Shown here in pieces: positions 32,747-43,407 of a DNA stretch of 64,000 bases (position 1 is its first letter; each line of letters begins with the position of its first letter). Made by a program: the position numbers and the translations under genes. The stretch spans positions 246,001 to 310,000 of the forward strand of contig CAJNDS010002734.1 of the NCBI GenBank assembly GCA_905221605.1, written 5' to 3'. Under the pieces are notes generated by a model. It saw only the letters and a list, made by a program, of their open reading frames with translations, was not told the origin of the DNA and searched no databases. Source of the stretch: Symbiodinium natans. Its lineage: Eukaryota; Sar; Dinophyceae; Suessiales; Symbiodiniaceae.

Positions 32747-32822
32747 GGGTTTAGGGTTTAGGGTTTAGGGTTTAGGGTTTAGGGTTTAGGGTTTAGGGTT
32801 TAGGGTTTAGGGTTTAGGGTCA
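32747..32822 (+). repeat. Telomeric array with flanking CAACTCC duplication
   Basis: (TTTAGGG)n of about ten units. CAACTCC occurs just before (32730s) and just after (32821-32827) it, consistent with a target-site duplication at insertion. Confidence 0.85.
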
Positions 32823-32939
32823 ACTCCGCAGCAAGCAAGCGCCGCCGTGTCTCACTCAGGCACTCCTCCTGCCATGAGATGCAAAGCATGTCTCATTTCC
32901 GGTAGATGCACGTATACATCTCTCTCCTAGAAGGCCTAT

Positions 32940-33055
32940 TTGGTAGTTCATAGGTACTTCTAAGTGGGGATACCAGTAGGCTTAGGGCAACTATGGTTCT
33001 AACCTCATGCCAGGTACTTCTAACCCCACTTATAAGCACCCATGAACCCTTCAAG
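32940..33055. mobile_element. Introner/MITE family A, copy 4
   Basis: Inverted ends GTTCATAGGTACTTCTAAGTGGGG / CCCCACTTATAAGCACCCATGAAC. Confidence 0.85.
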
Positions 33056-33171
33056 TAGCGTGCAAAGCGCAGCATGAGGTCCAGGATGTCGGCTTCCCGC
33101 TCTGCAATGACAGCAGCAGCTGCGAAGAGGTCGCTGTCCTCGCACGCACGTCGATAAGAGCATGACCCTTC

Positions 33172-33276
33172 AAGGGTTCATGGGTACTCATAAGTGGGGT
33201 TATAATTCCCCTACAAAAGGTTACATGGCTACCCTACTTCTAACCCTACGATAAGTACCCATGAGCCGCCAAGTAG
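33172..33276. mobile_element. Introner/MITE family A, copy 5
   Basis: Ends GGGTTCATGGGTACTCATAAG / CGATAAGTACCCATGAGCC. Only ~115 bp separates it from copy 4. Confidence 0.85.
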
Positions 33277-33279
33277 TAC

Positions 33280-34130
33280 ACAAGCATCATTGTTGGCAAC
33301 CTTCAGTCCTCGCCACTTGCACACCTGCACCATGTGAGCAGCACAAAATAACTGGGGGTCCGCATTGCTTTACGGGACTTTGGCTTATGCTCTGTCAGAA
33401 TTGAGGGTACGAGTATCTTTCTTGATTTTTATATTTCTGCGATCATTTCTTTTGTTTGTTTTTTGTTTGGGGGGGGAGGGGGGGGCGGCGGGCGGCAATT
33501 CCCACATTTCTGTCATGAGCATGTAACATCTCTCCCAAGCGAAACTTTCTGCAACCTTACAAAAGTGATGGCCCATGTGGTGAGTGCTTCGGCGTTTCGG
33601 CGGGCCTTTTTCATGTGACTATGGGTCAACTTACCTCGAAATCAAAGCGCCGGCAACAAGATCGTGGCCATGAGCATGTGCAACGCACTTGTCTGGCCCA
33701 TTCTGGCGACTTACTGAACCTTACTGTAAGCCTCCTGAGCCTTGCATGTTGAAGACAGATTTATGTTGGCCACACGCCTCAACGTCTGCGGCCGTGGCTT
33801 GCAGGCGGTTTCCAGCCAGGTTACCAGCAAGGAAAGTATGGCCGCATCATCTGGGCTGCCCCTAGCGACGCGAGAATGCTGGTGGCATCGGGTGGGGCTC
33901 GAGCATTGACAAAGCAGAGGCAGTCCTACAATGGTTGCAGGTCCTGCCTTTCTCTGCGACCCCGCCGTCCCCGCTGCGTTGGCTGCTGCACGTGCGGGTG
34001 GTCGAGGTTGGGTTGAGCCTCCAGACGAGGCCATGAAGACATTTCGTCATTCTTGGGACCTTTTCACTCACTGTCACTGGCCAGCTACGAAGAATAGTGT
34101 CCAGAGGCAGGCAGAGAAGCCATGCTTCCG
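33280..34130. other. Downstream flank of the SET gene, unassigned
   Basis: Mostly GC-rich sequence after 33700 with overlapping open frames on both strands. It may contain the 3' exons of the SET gene. No stop codon or acceptor could be fixed. A G-rich run lies at 33469-33486. Confidence 0.35.
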
Positions 34131-34137
34131 ACGCCGT

Positions 34138-36669
34138 GTGTCTGCCCCTCCGTCTAGGCCGAGCTGCCACAAGAGCTGCTAGCTGCCAAAGCGGTGCCCC
34201 ACGCCGCAGATCGTCCTCGGCTGCGTTGTCTGGGAGCTGCATGGAGCAACGGAGCTGCGCCTAGTCTAGATTTCGAGGCTGCCAAGCTTCCGGGATGGTG
34301 AAGAGCAGTGGTTGGGTCAAGTCGGTCCAGCCCCAGTCTCCCGCCAGGTCGCGCTGGCCAGCAGTTTCCAGCACATCTGAGTGGACCTGAAGTCCCGCCA
34401 GGTTGTGGAAGTTGGCACCGGGAGCTGGCGGAATGCCGTATTGGACCAGCAGGGCCGCGTCCGGGGCCGCCGCGTACACGAACGTGAGCTCCTCGCCCTC
34501 TAAGATGCGGCGCTCTGCCACCATGACCACACAGCCGTGCCTCTCCTGGAACTCAAAGAGCCCAATACCCCTTAATTATAAGGAATATTCCTTAAATCAG
34601 AATGAGGGTCCCTTTATGATTTAGGCGGTATTCCTTAATTAAGAGGTATTGGGCTCTCCTGGAAATAGCACGTCCAGGGCACCCTGCCTCTTCCGGAGGA
34701 GCTTTGATGATTGAAGAGGTCGATGAAGGGAAGGAGGCCAAGGGAGGAGACTTTACCTACACTCCCCTCAGAACCTTAAGAAGAACAATCCCTTGGAACC
34801 TCAACAAAAAAATAATGTGTATCTTCTTGGGTTTTCTATGAACAAAAATAACAAATAATATCCCCTTTAATATTAATGTTTAGTAAGTAATAATCTTCTT
34901 GGGTTTTATATAAACAAAAATAACAACTAATTCCCAAGGGGGATATAGTTGCCGCTTGGACCTTTGAGTGCAAAGTTTCTCGTCACCACCGCAGCCAGGG
35001 CCCAAGCTTGAAGGTCCTTGGGGACCCAATGAACCCGAAAAATGTGGGTCATATACCCTATACTACTCTAAATCCTATTAAGGTATATGAACCATAAACC
35101 TATGTACCCTATACTACTATTATGGTTTTTATTAAGGTATATATGAACCCTCAACCCTTTTATACCCTATACTACTAGAGATCCTATGAAGGTATATATG
35201 AACCCTAAGCCCTTTTAGGGCTCATTTTGTCCGCAAGGGTCCCCAGACATCTCGGACAAGGCTTCCAGGCATTCTGAGTTCACGCGCCGGGCTTCCCTAT
35301 AGAGGCGCTCCAACATGGCGCTGGCACTCCTTAGGGTTTAGGGTTTAGGGTTTAGGGTTTAGGGCTTAGGGTTTAGGGTTTTGCTAGCCCAGTAACCATA
35401 TTCTACTGCACTCCTTATAGTAGCCCAGTAGCCTCATCTTCTAATAAGGGTACCCTTTCTCTTGGGGGGCTGCTACTTTTGTAAAGGGAACCCGGAAGCC
35501 ACCAAAAAAAGAAAAGGGACACGGGGTAGCCCTGGGCTACCAAGACTCAGGATCTCCGAAGGCCACGGGCGCCGGAGGGGGTGCCTCTACTCCCCTTAGA
35601 ACCTTAATAAAAAAACAATGTTTCTAATATCCTCCTTGGGTTGTATATATAAACAAACAGATAATATTCTTCATTATCCTCTTGGATTTATATAAACAAA
35701 AAATAATCATTCCCAAGGGGGATAGAGGTGCAAGGGTGGAGGCAAAGCTGCCGGGGAAGGCAAAGCTGCGCAGTAGGCCCCCAGGAGAGATGAGGAGCCT
35801 GCATGGCTCTCTCTTTTTTGGCCGGAGAATTAAACAAAAAAAACAAAAAAAATCAAATAAATATCCTTAAAAAAATAGACCTCCCTCTTGCTTTTCCTCC
35901 ACATGCTTCTCAACATGTTCTGCGATGATCCTGCTATCTTATCATCCTGCTGATGTTCGTGTATATAAATACATAAATACACACATAAAGAAGTAGATAC
36001 ATAAACAAATAATGTGGCCATCCTGGAAAATCAAGAGGTGTGGAAGGTGCCTGCCGCGTACTCTTCGGCCAAGCGCGCGGCCGCCTGCGCCACCGCCGCG
36101 CGGCCCTCTGGGAAGCCCATGACATCCTAGGGTGGCCCTTAAAAAACCTCTGAAGAAATATGCCTAAATAGGTTTAGGGTTTGAGGTTTAGGGTTTGAAA
36201 GCATATTCCCGAAGATGATCCTCTTAAAGACAATAAGGGATAATACTAAGATGTCCCAAGGGCCTACCGAGCATCGTACCATTGGCCGTTGCCTCCAGCA
36301 GCAGCCGCGAAGGGCTTCGGCGGCTGAGGGGCTGAAGATGACTGTGGGGACGCTAGCGGCACCTCCAAGACGAGCCGTCGAGGAACCGAGGCAACCACCT
36401 CACCCTTATTGATCGCCCGGCCCGCGAAAACGCCGAGACCATGCGACAGAACTTCCACGATGAGTGTTTTCGCATCGAGGTCTGCTCCCTGGCTTACCAG
36501 CTGATGCCGCAGGTCCTCAACTTCCTTGGGGACCAGATGAACTCCAAAATTTGGGTCATATACCCTATACCACTATAATCCCCTCTAAGGTATATGAACC
36601 ATAAACCCTCTTAGGGTTCATTTCGTCCACAAGGTTCTCGCAGAGTTCGACCATGGCCAGAGCAGCCAT
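34138..36669 (-). CDS. SET-domain protein methyltransferase (Rubisco LSMT/SETD3-like)
   Basis: Likely ATG at 36669 (MAALAMVELCENL). Exons: 36631-36669, 36363-36524, a tentative one at ~36050-36126, 35732-35798, 35541-35584, 35242-35329, 34962-35016, 34659-34756, 34387-34545, and ~34138-34236. Most junctions are in phase. SET start: SHGLGVFAGRAINKGEVVAS then VPRRLVLE. iSET/helical part: YREARRVNSECLEALSEMSG, DLQAWALAAVVTRNFALKG. SET core: LGLLPFIDLFNH (catalytic NH motif), RRILEGEELTFVY, LLVQYGIPPAPGANFHNL. The tail (LPDNAAEDDLRR...) should be the substrate-binding helical domain. It would transfer methyl groups from S-adenosylmethionine to lysine or histidine of a protein; the substrate is unknown. 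Introns use GT, GC and GA donors, and most are introners. The link between the exons at 36050 and 35798 is unsolved. Confidence 0.83.
34546..34658 (-). mobile_element. Introner family I (is the whole intron)
   Basis: 113 bp with strong inverted ends GAGAGCCCAATACC.CTTAATTA / TAATTAAGGGGTATTGGGCTCT. TTCCAGGAGAG is duplicated at both exon junctions. Removal joins WTCYFQ to ERHGCVVMVAERR in the SET core. GA donor, AG acceptor. Confidence 0.92.
34757..34961 (-). mobile_element. Introner family E, copy 3 (tandem or internally duplicated)
   Basis: 205 bp intron of the SET gene. It starts with a GTCCAAGCGGCAA leader followed by CTATATCCCCCTTGGG and ends GAGGGGAGTGTAG. TTTTATATAAACAAAAATAACAA occurs twice inside, so one element duplicated or two nested. 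GGT is shared at both junctions. Confidence 0.85.
35017..35241 (-). mobile_element. Introner family F, copy 1 (two to three internal units)
   Basis: 225 bp intron. Ends GACCCTTGCGGACAAAATGA / TTCATTGGGTCCCCAAG. Internal word "aaggtatat(at)gaacc" plus "taccctatactact" repeats three times. Removal joins LSEMSG to DLQAWALAAVV. GA donor with GACC duplicated. Confidence 0.88.
35330..35386 (-). repeat. Telomeric array ending at a SET-gene splice acceptor
   Basis: Plus-strand TTTAGGG units from 35332; in gene sense they read CCCTAAACCC...CCCTAAG. The acceptor AG of the next exon (starts 35329) lies in the terminal CCTAAG unit. Confidence 0.88.
35387..35540 (-). mobile_element. Introner-like element, family M
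   Basis: Ends TAGCCCAGTA / CTGGGCTACC with an internal CAGTAGCC repeat. With the telomeric array next to it, it makes up the 211 bp intron 35330-35540 of the SET gene (GT donor at 35540). Confidence 0.75.
35585..35731 (-). mobile_element. Introner family E, copy 4 (is the whole intron)
   Basis: 147 bp, starts GCACCTCTATCCCCCTTGGG, ends GGGGAGTAGAG; GCAC is duplicated on both sides and gives a GC donor. Internal duplication of TATATAAACAAA. Confidence 0.9.
36525..36630 (-). mobile_element. Introner family F, copy 2 (is the whole first intron)
   Basis: 106 bp, starts GTGGACGAAATGAACCC and ends TTCATCTGGTCCCCAAG. It separates the start exon from the first SET-domain exon. Core word "aaggtatatgaaccataaaccc" is shared with copy 1. 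Confidence 0.88.
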
Positions 36670-37145
36670 GGAAGCTGTGGCTGCGCAGCTGCCAAGCCCG
36701 TGCCCAGGGTCGCCATGACATCGCCAGCTACGAAACATCCCTTCCCGCCCTCGTCTAATCTAGTAATCTAGGGGTTTAATAATTAGAAAATGTTTTTTTT
36801 TTTTTTTTTTTTTTTGGGGGGGGGGGGGGGGTTATTGTATCATTATAAAGGGGCCATGAGGGAATGGTGTTTGTGATTAATTATTCCGGCCCCTATATTA
36901 CTCAACAAGCTTGTCTGCCCTGAAACACCAAAGAATGCTTTGCTGGCAAAAAGCACCCTCATGCTGGCAACCTGCACGCAGCTCTTCCCAGAACGGCCAT
37001 CAACGCAGGATGCCCAGCAAGAAACTAGAGCTCGACACTTCCTAGAGTAGCCTAGCTTATCTTGACCCCTAACGCTACATGTCGCAAGTTGCCTAAGAGT
37101 CCTACGAGGCGTTTTCGAAGACAAACAGGCTTGGGGTTCTTAAGG
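36670..37145. other. Unassigned flank with a T/G homopolymer pair
   Basis: T22 followed by G16 at 36790-36832. A 93-codon minus frame (36843-37124, ASCVDGRSGKSCVQVASMRV) is open but unrecognised. No gene is claimed. Confidence 0.35.
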
Positions 37146-37149
37146 TGCA

Positions 37150-38700
37150 GTTAGGTTTAGGTATCCTAAACCCCAAACCCCAAACCCCAAAACCCCACAC
37201 CCCAAAAACCCCACACCCCTAAACCCCAAACCCCCAAACCCCCTACACCCTAATCTGCTCATCTCAGGCTCCGGGCTCGCTTGGGTCCAGGAGGCTCTCG
37301 CGCTGTTCAAGACAGAGCCTCTCCAGCAAAGCCTGGCGCCAGCTGCCCACTATGTTCTAGGAAGGTTAGCACGCATGTCCCTGTATATATCTGTTCACGT
37401 GAATATATCTATATATATATATATAAATATGTGGGTACAAATATACATGTATATGTATATATACATATGTGTATATGCTAAGTGTTTCTCTCTCTCTCTC
37501 TCTTTGAAGGTGTCTGCTCACGTCTGCTTGTTTTGAAGTTCTGACAGGATTTGCGCATCCTGGGACAGCTCACAGAAGCATCGGTCGCCCTAACCCTAAA
37601 CCCACAACCCTAAACCCTTCGTTCCCTGAACCCTGAACCCTAAACCCCTAAACCCCTAAACCCCTAAACCCCCAAACCCCAAACTCTAAACCCTAAACCC
37701 TCAAACCCCAAACCCCAATTCGAAAGCCTATGGAAGGCCTTGTTGGCACGGGCCAACTCCAGGCAGCGCGAGACGCGGCCTTCTGCGTCGCTGGCATCCA
37801 GGGCCTTGCGCAAACCTGTCAGTTTTTAGGGGTGTTAGGGATTTTTAGAGGGTTTAGGGTTTAAGGGGTTTAGGGTAAACCTGTCAGTTGTTTAGGGGTT
37901 TCAGGGGTTTTAGGGTTTTTAGGGTCTAGGGTAAACCTGTCAGTTTTTTAGGGTGCTTGGGGTGTTTAGGGGGTTTAGGGTGTTTAGGGTTTTTAGGGTG
38001 TTTAGGGTTTAGGGTGTTTAGGGCGCTTAGGTTTCACAGGATTTATAGGGCTTTTGGATCTTTTCGGGCTTTGACTCTCGCAGGTTTAGGATTTTGAGGG
38101 TTTAGGGTTTAGTTATTCAGGGTTTTGCGGGGTTGGTGATTGTTCCGACCCCTCTCTCAGGAAGTTTTGGGGTTTGAGGGGGTTTAGGGAATTTTCGGGC
38201 AGGGTTCTTGGGGGTTTAGGGTTTTTGGGGGGTTTAGGGTATATGGGGCAATGCATGAACTCAAAATCCAAAGCCTCTGACCAGGGCCCTCCTCATACAA
38301 AGATCCGGGCCCAATTTTCGGATTGTTTTAGCAAGCCCTTTTTTAAACCCAAACTGCTACCCCAAACCCTAAACCCCAAACCCCAAACCCTAAACCCCAA
38401 ACCCGAAACCCTAAACCCTAAACCCCAAACCCTAAACCCCAAACCCTAAACCCTAAACCCCAAGCTCGGATTTCCGGAAATCCACATTCCTCGGCCACAG
38501 CCTCCAGAGGCCATCAGTGACCGCCGGAGGCACTCTGACTTGGCCTGAAGGTTTAGGGTTTAGGGTTTAGGGTTTAGGGTTTAGGGTTTAGGGTTAGGGT
38601 TTAGGGTTTTGGGTTTAGGGTTCCCAGGTTTCGTAGGGCGCAGTTTTTAGGGTTTGGGGTTCCTTGGGTTCGTAGGGTTCCTAGGGTTTAGGGTTTGCAG
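37150..38700. repeat. Telomere-variant-rich block
   Basis: Arrays and scattered units in both orientations: AAACCCC-type at 37165-37255, mixed at 37595-37715, expanded TTTTTAGGG/TTTAGGGTG types at 37825-38050 (with AAACCTGTCAGTT repeated three times at 37814, 37874 and 37931), AAACCCC/CCCTAAA at 38350-38462, TTTAGGG at 38548-38700. A TA microsatellite and CT run lie at 37400-37504. No exon was recognised. Confidence 0.85.
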
Positions 38701-38784
38701 GGTTTTTTTCGCACCTGCAGGATCCAACATCCCAATCACGACGGTCTGAAATCACTCTCCACCCTGCACAGCCGGACTCAGCTT

Positions 38785-38885
38785 AGTTGTCCAGTATCAT
38801 GGGGGACTTCAAGCTCAACCTTTGGGATTGTATTGGGATTAGAATACCCGAAAAAGGTTAAAGATTACCTACTCTACTACTGAGT
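38785..38885 (-). mobile_element. Introner family B, copy 2
   Basis: Starts CTCAGTAGTAGAGTAGGTAATC and ends CATGATACTGGACAACTAAG in minus sense. Same core (AACCTTTTTCGGGTATTC) as the other B copies. Confidence 0.8.
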
Positions 38886-39079
38886 CTCACGATAACTCCA
38901 ACCACCCGAAGACCTGGGAGGACCCTCGCAAGGGACGAGCCCTAAACCCTAAACCCGAAACCCTAAACCTCCTATAGGGGTTCGGGCTTAGGGTCGCCAA
39001 GCAGCAACCGTTGGAGTCAAGTGGAGGCTAGCTGGGCAATCTGACTTGTGTTTTGCGGTGCCCTCTCTGTCTGTTCCCC

Positions 39080-39392
39080 CACCCTAAACCCTAAACCCTA
39101 AACCCTAAACCCTAAACCCTAAACCCTAAACCCTAAACCCTAAACCCTCAACCCTCAACCCTAAACCCTAAACCCTAAACCCTAAGCCAAAAGCCCATGG
39201 CCTCCAGTGTGGTCTTGGGCATGGGATCGCTCCTGTTGACATTCCGCACTCCCTTTCATATGGGCAAAGCAACTTCAATAGGGTTTAGGGTTTAGGGTTT
39301 AGGGCTTAGGGTTTAGGGTTTAGGGTTTAGGGTTTAGGGTTTAGGGTCTAGGGTTTAGGGCTTAGGGTTTAGGGTTTAGGGTTTCCATAGAT
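39080..39392. repeat. Opposed telomeric arrays
   Basis: CCCTAAA at 39083-39186 and TTTAGGG at 39280-39392 around ~95 bp of unique sequence. Confidence 0.93.
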
Positions 39393-39609
39393 GCAACTCT
39401 TGGTTCTCAACTATTTTGATTCAAGGCACTCTTTGCAGGCCCCGAAGGCGTTGGCTAGCCAAGCGTGCTCTGGCCCGAAGCCACTCAAATCCGTGACTGC
39501 CTTCGACCCCTTTCTGGCTGGACCCTTAGCCCCACGCGGTTTCGGGCCCATGCAAGTTCCAGGCTTGTGGGTTATTCAGGGCAGCCCCATGGAAGGCCGA
39601 CAGTTGACA

Positions 39610-39792
39610 CTACCTTTGGATTCTGGGAGGGTTTTCCAAGAATGCCCGCCATTCAGCAGTGACATACCTCAGAAAGCCTGCGCAGCCAGCGACCATCAAG
39701 ACATTCCTGAAAAAAAAAAGATTCTCAAGCTCTTCCACCGAAACAGATGAAGACTCAAGCTCGAACTGCACCTCTTCCCGAGCCTTCTCCAA
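39610..39792 (-). CDS. Unknown exon(s), partial
   Basis: Minus frame reads MEKAREEVQFELESSSVSVE then ELENL, followed by a pyrimidine tract ending TTTTCAG, then NVLMVAGCAGFLRYV. The T10-CAG looks like a splice acceptor, so at least two exons. Acidic helical segment; no family recognised. Confidence 0.4.
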   Translation of the reverse strand: MEKAREEVQFELESSSVSVEELENLFFFRNVLMVAGCAGFLRYVTAEWRAFLENPPRIQR

Positions 39793-39933
39793 AACCCTAT
39801 TTGATATCTTTTCTTGCCCTCCCTGAACCCTTTTGCAACAGGCTTGCCATCCTTTTCAGCCCCCTAAACCCTGAGCCGAAACCCTGCTCTCTTTCATCCA
39901 CCTTTGGGGTTTCGGGTTGAGACCTATCACTTG

Positions 39934-40044
39934 GGATGTTCCCCCTTATACGAGCAGCCCTTAATAGGGATTGTAGTACCCCCCCCCCCTATAATCCCCA
40001 TTCATAAGGACTGTCAGCATAAGGGGGGGAACATCCCAACCTTT
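39934..40044. mobile_element. Introner family G, copy 2
   Basis: Ends TTGGGATGTTCCCCCTTATAC / GTATAAGGGGGGAACATCCCAA pair over ~20 bp (one mismatch, C8 run in the centre). Confidence 0.88.
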
Positions 40045-40117
40045 AAGCCCTAAAACCCTTCGGCAACACTCCGAAGCCTCTGCCTCAGCTCGTTCCTGGC
40101 GGCCCCCAGCTCCTTCG

Positions 40118-40165
40118 TAGGGTTTAGGGTTTAGGGTTTAGGGTTTAGGGTTTAGGGTTTAGGGA
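40118..40165 (+). repeat. Interstitial telomeric array (TTTAGGG)n
   Basis: About seven units, ending at a TTTTCG junction. Confidence 0.9.
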
Positions 40166-40560
40166 TTTTCGTAGGGACACAAAGGACTTAACGATCATTA
40201 GGACGTTGGGATTAATATAAAGACTTCGGAGGGGATTAGAGATCATTCGGATGTTAGGATTTATTTAATACTAAGGTTCAGTGTTTGGGAATCATCTTAC
40301 TAATAAGTAATCAGGGGTAGCATCTTAATTCAGGAGACCCTGTAAGCTTGTAGTTTCGGTGGCGACCCCTCCCCCCCAAACCTTTGCACCAGGCTGAGAC
40401 AGGCTTTCGGCGACACCGGGGGGGGGGGGGGGGGGGGCTCTGTAAATCCCAAAACCCAAAACCCTTCCGAACCCCCCCCCTCCTCTGCCTCGCAGACATG
40501 TTTTCGAATTCTTGGGGCTTTTGGCAACTCCCCCCCGCGGGCAGCTCTGCCGCGCTTGAA

Positions 40561-40656
40561 TGGGGGTTTACGAAAATAGGGGTACCTGTTGGGGTCCTTA
40601 TTATAAGGGAATCCTACTATTAGGGGGTCTATACTAGGGGTCCCTTATTTTCTTCA
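40561..40656. mobile_element. Introner family C, copy 2
   Basis: Starts GGGGGTTTACGAAAATAGGGGTACC and ends TAGGGGTCCCTTATTTTC. Central AAGGGAATCCTACTATT is shared with other C copies. Confidence 0.8.
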
Positions 40657-40659
40657 CCC

Positions 40660-41400
40660 CTCAAATGGACCTGTTTCGAATCAAAGTCGGCCTCACGGCG
40701 GGCACCGTTTTGTCTCTGCATTGATTCCGCTGTCCGATTGTCCCCTGTGTCCCCTTTGCCAAAGCTGTCCCTTCGTCTCCTCTGTGCCCTCCTTCCCCAG
40801 GTCCCCTCTCTCCCCCTAGGTCTCTCTGTCCCTGGTTCGCTTGGCCACCGTTGTCCTACCACCGCCACTACCACCACCCCACGACCACCGCCACCACCAC
40901 ACACCAACACTCCACACTCCACCACACACCCCACATGCCCTCACGGAGACCGCGATCGATCCTGATCCACGGAGCTCTCCGAGAGACAGTGCGCCTCAGA
41001 GAACGCCCGACCGCGATCTAAAACGCAACGACCGCGCATCTGTCGCCACCCTCCCCCCATCTGTTTAACGGAAATTATCGATAGATTCAATACTCCTGCC
41101 CACCTACCCTCCTCCTCCCCAATTTACCTGATAAATTGAGGAACCTCCCACTCACCCCATTTTCCTCGATATTTTCAGAGAAAACGAAACTTGGACGGGT
41201 TGGACCGGTTCCCTGCTACAGCAGGTAAGAATCAAGCCTTGCTACGCTAGCTTGTGCCATGACTATTTCTAGTGCTATGAGACGATCTCTATGACTGCTT
41301 TCGCTCTGATGTTTTTCATCACTAGCCAAGTTGTAGTATTCATTTTGGATTTTATATTGTGACAGTTACTACCAACATTGATATTCCTGCTATGACCATT
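40660..41400. other. Unassigned pyrimidine-rich stretch
   Basis: C/A-rich (40840-40960 is ACC/CAC repeats). Open frames give Pro/Thr/His strings. No gene supported. Confidence 0.35.
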
Positions 41401-41402
41401 AT

Positions 41403-41850
41403 CCCTAAACCCTAAACCCTAAACCCTAAACCCTAAACCCATTGCTAGTCGATCGTTGGGTCCTCCTTGCACCGGCGGAGCTCGGCTTGGGCGGCCTCCT
41501 TGGCGGAAACCGCCTGGGTGGTTCTCTGGGCTCTCCAGGAACTCACTATACGCCCCTGTTGACTGTGAACCCTGCAACCTTTACACCCTTTTTGCAACTG
41601 GACTCCTTGCTGCCAGGATGCCGAAACTCTAAAACCTTTACACCCTAAACCCTAAACCCTAAACCCTAAACCCTAAACCCTAAACCCTAAACCCTAAGCC
41701 CTCAACGCAATTGATGCTCGCCTCGCTTTCACGGCTGTAGGCCGCAGCGATTGCCTCCAATGTGCGCGGGTTTAGGGTTTAGGGTTTAGGGTTTAGGGTT
41801 TAGGGTTTAGGGTTTAGGGTTTGGTTAGCGTTTAGGGTTTAGGGTTTAAA
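41403..41850. repeat. Telomeric arrays in both orientations
   Basis: CCCTAAA at 41403-41440 and 41642-41700, TTTAGGG at 41768-41850. Between the first two, ACCTTTACACCCT occurs at 41578 and again at 41633 directly before the array. Confidence 0.92.
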
Positions 41851-41957
41851 GGTTCAGGGTTTCTTTTTTGGTGGTGTTAGAAGTACCCGAAATGAGGTTA
41901 TGGCCATAGTTGCTCACTTCTAACCCTACTTTTAAGTACCCATGAACCTCCAAGTAG
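41850..41957. mobile_element. Introner/MITE family A, copy 6
   Basis: Right end CTTTTAAGTACCCATGAACCTCC; left end degenerate (GGTTCAGGGTTTC). Confidence 0.75.
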
Positions 41958-42614
41958 AGGAGGGGCGGAAGGGTCGTCTGACGGAGAATGCGACGTGGTG
42001 CCTCTCGAAACTCCTCTTCACGGTGCTGAGCACGCTCTCGCAAGTCCTGCCCAAGAGGGTTTAGGGTTTAGGGTTTTTTCAGTCATTGCAGGGGGCAGGC
42101 TTGTGCCTGCATGGACAGCTGAGAGCACATTCTTTACCTTCAAACCAGACTTTCGAGGTGCCACAGCCGAGACTGGAGCGTGTGGGCGAGGACTGTGATA
42201 TTTGGTAATTATGGGTCCCCAGCGTCCCCAGCGACAACTATAGAATCCTAAACTGCAGGCCCTAAAGCACCAGGACGAAGTCTTGCAAAACAGGGCAAAG
42301 ACGCGCGCGTGGCAGGGCCAGCTGTCAAGGTTAGGTTAAACAGCCATCGGCACTACTAGCCTCGGTCAGGGACCTTTGCCGCTGAAACTTCAAATCCTTG
42401 TTGACTGCATGGGCTGAGGGCACTCTCCTTCTTGAAGCATCATCTGCGAATCAATGACATCCCATAGCCCTGAAGCCTACAAACCCTGGTGCTTCAGAGA
42501 TATGCCTGACCTAACCCTAGAAAGCTTAACTCGCCCTAAACCCTGAGCCCTGAACCCTTCTTCAGCGAGCCTCGTATGCCGGCACCTAGGTCACAAACCC
42601 GAAGCCCCAACCCT

Positions 42615-42750
42615 AAACCCCTTCACGCGCCTGGATGCGTGTTGCATGATCCTCACGCAGCTGCTCTATCTCCGAGGGCCCATATTCGGCCCAGGGATCC
42701 TTCCTTGGCTTTTTGACAAACATGCTTGCCTGCATCTGCAATGCAATACC
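42615..42750 (-). CDS. Unknown exon, partial
   Basis: Minus frame ALQMQASMFVKKPRKDPWAE then YGPSEIEQLREDHATRIQA, ending at telomeric sequence beginning GTTTAGGG, which would supply a GT donor. Basic then acidic helical; no family recognised. Confidence 0.45.
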
Positions 42751-42782
42751 ATGCAATGTAACAAGGAAATCTCTGAAACATG

Positions 42783-42945
42783 TGTATATATATATATATG
42801 TATATATACATATATATATGTACACATTTTGAAAGGGCAAGGGATATGGGTACATGGGGGGGGGGTGCCATATTACTATAATATACATATAAATAAATAA
42901 ATAAAGAAATAAATAAATAAATATATATATATATATATATGAATG
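42783..42945. repeat. TA microsatellites
   Basis: (TA)n/TATG tract at 42783-42830, G9 at 42857-42865, then (AAAT)n/(TA)n at 42883-42942. Confidence 0.93.
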
Positions 42946-43199
42946 CCATATCTTCCTTCCTTCCTCTCTCTCTCTCCTGCACGCTTAGCCCCCCCCGAAG
43001 GGAAGGCTGCCCCTAGGGGCGCGCGAAGTCCACGGGTTCGTCGGTTAGGAAGGGCCACGGTTTTGCCATATCTCTCTCTCTCTCTCTCTCTGTGTTCTTC
43101 AATTGTTCCTGATAATATGATCTAGTCACATGATATTGTAGGATTTCTAGGGCTTAAACAGGGGATATACACATAGGATGTATGTCGCGGTGGACCCCG

Positions 43200-43253
43200 C
43201 CCCCCCCCCCCCCCCCCCCACCCCCCCGCCCCCCCCCCACCCCCCCCCCCCCG

Positions 43254-43285
<32 letters not shown>

Positions 43286-43325
43286 CCCCCCCCCCCCCCC
43301 ACCCCCCCCCCCCCACCCCCCCCGC
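43200..43325. repeat. Poly-C tract, ~125 bp
   Basis: Almost pure C with sparse A or G interruptions. Pro-rich and Gly-rich open frames across it are artefacts. Length is likely unreliable in any assembly. Confidence 0.95.
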
Positions 43326-43407
43326 ATACGCATGTCGCGCCCACTTGTTTCATGCGTACGTCGCGGGGGTTTGTCGCGGCTGTTTCGCGCGCTGGTCTTG
43401 TAGAAGA

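Noticed and set aside
32280-32768. Overlapping 90-162 codon frames with His/Thr/Gln or Cys/Val repeats
   Set aside because: The octamer AAGCACAC has no stop in any frame, so open frames are automatic.
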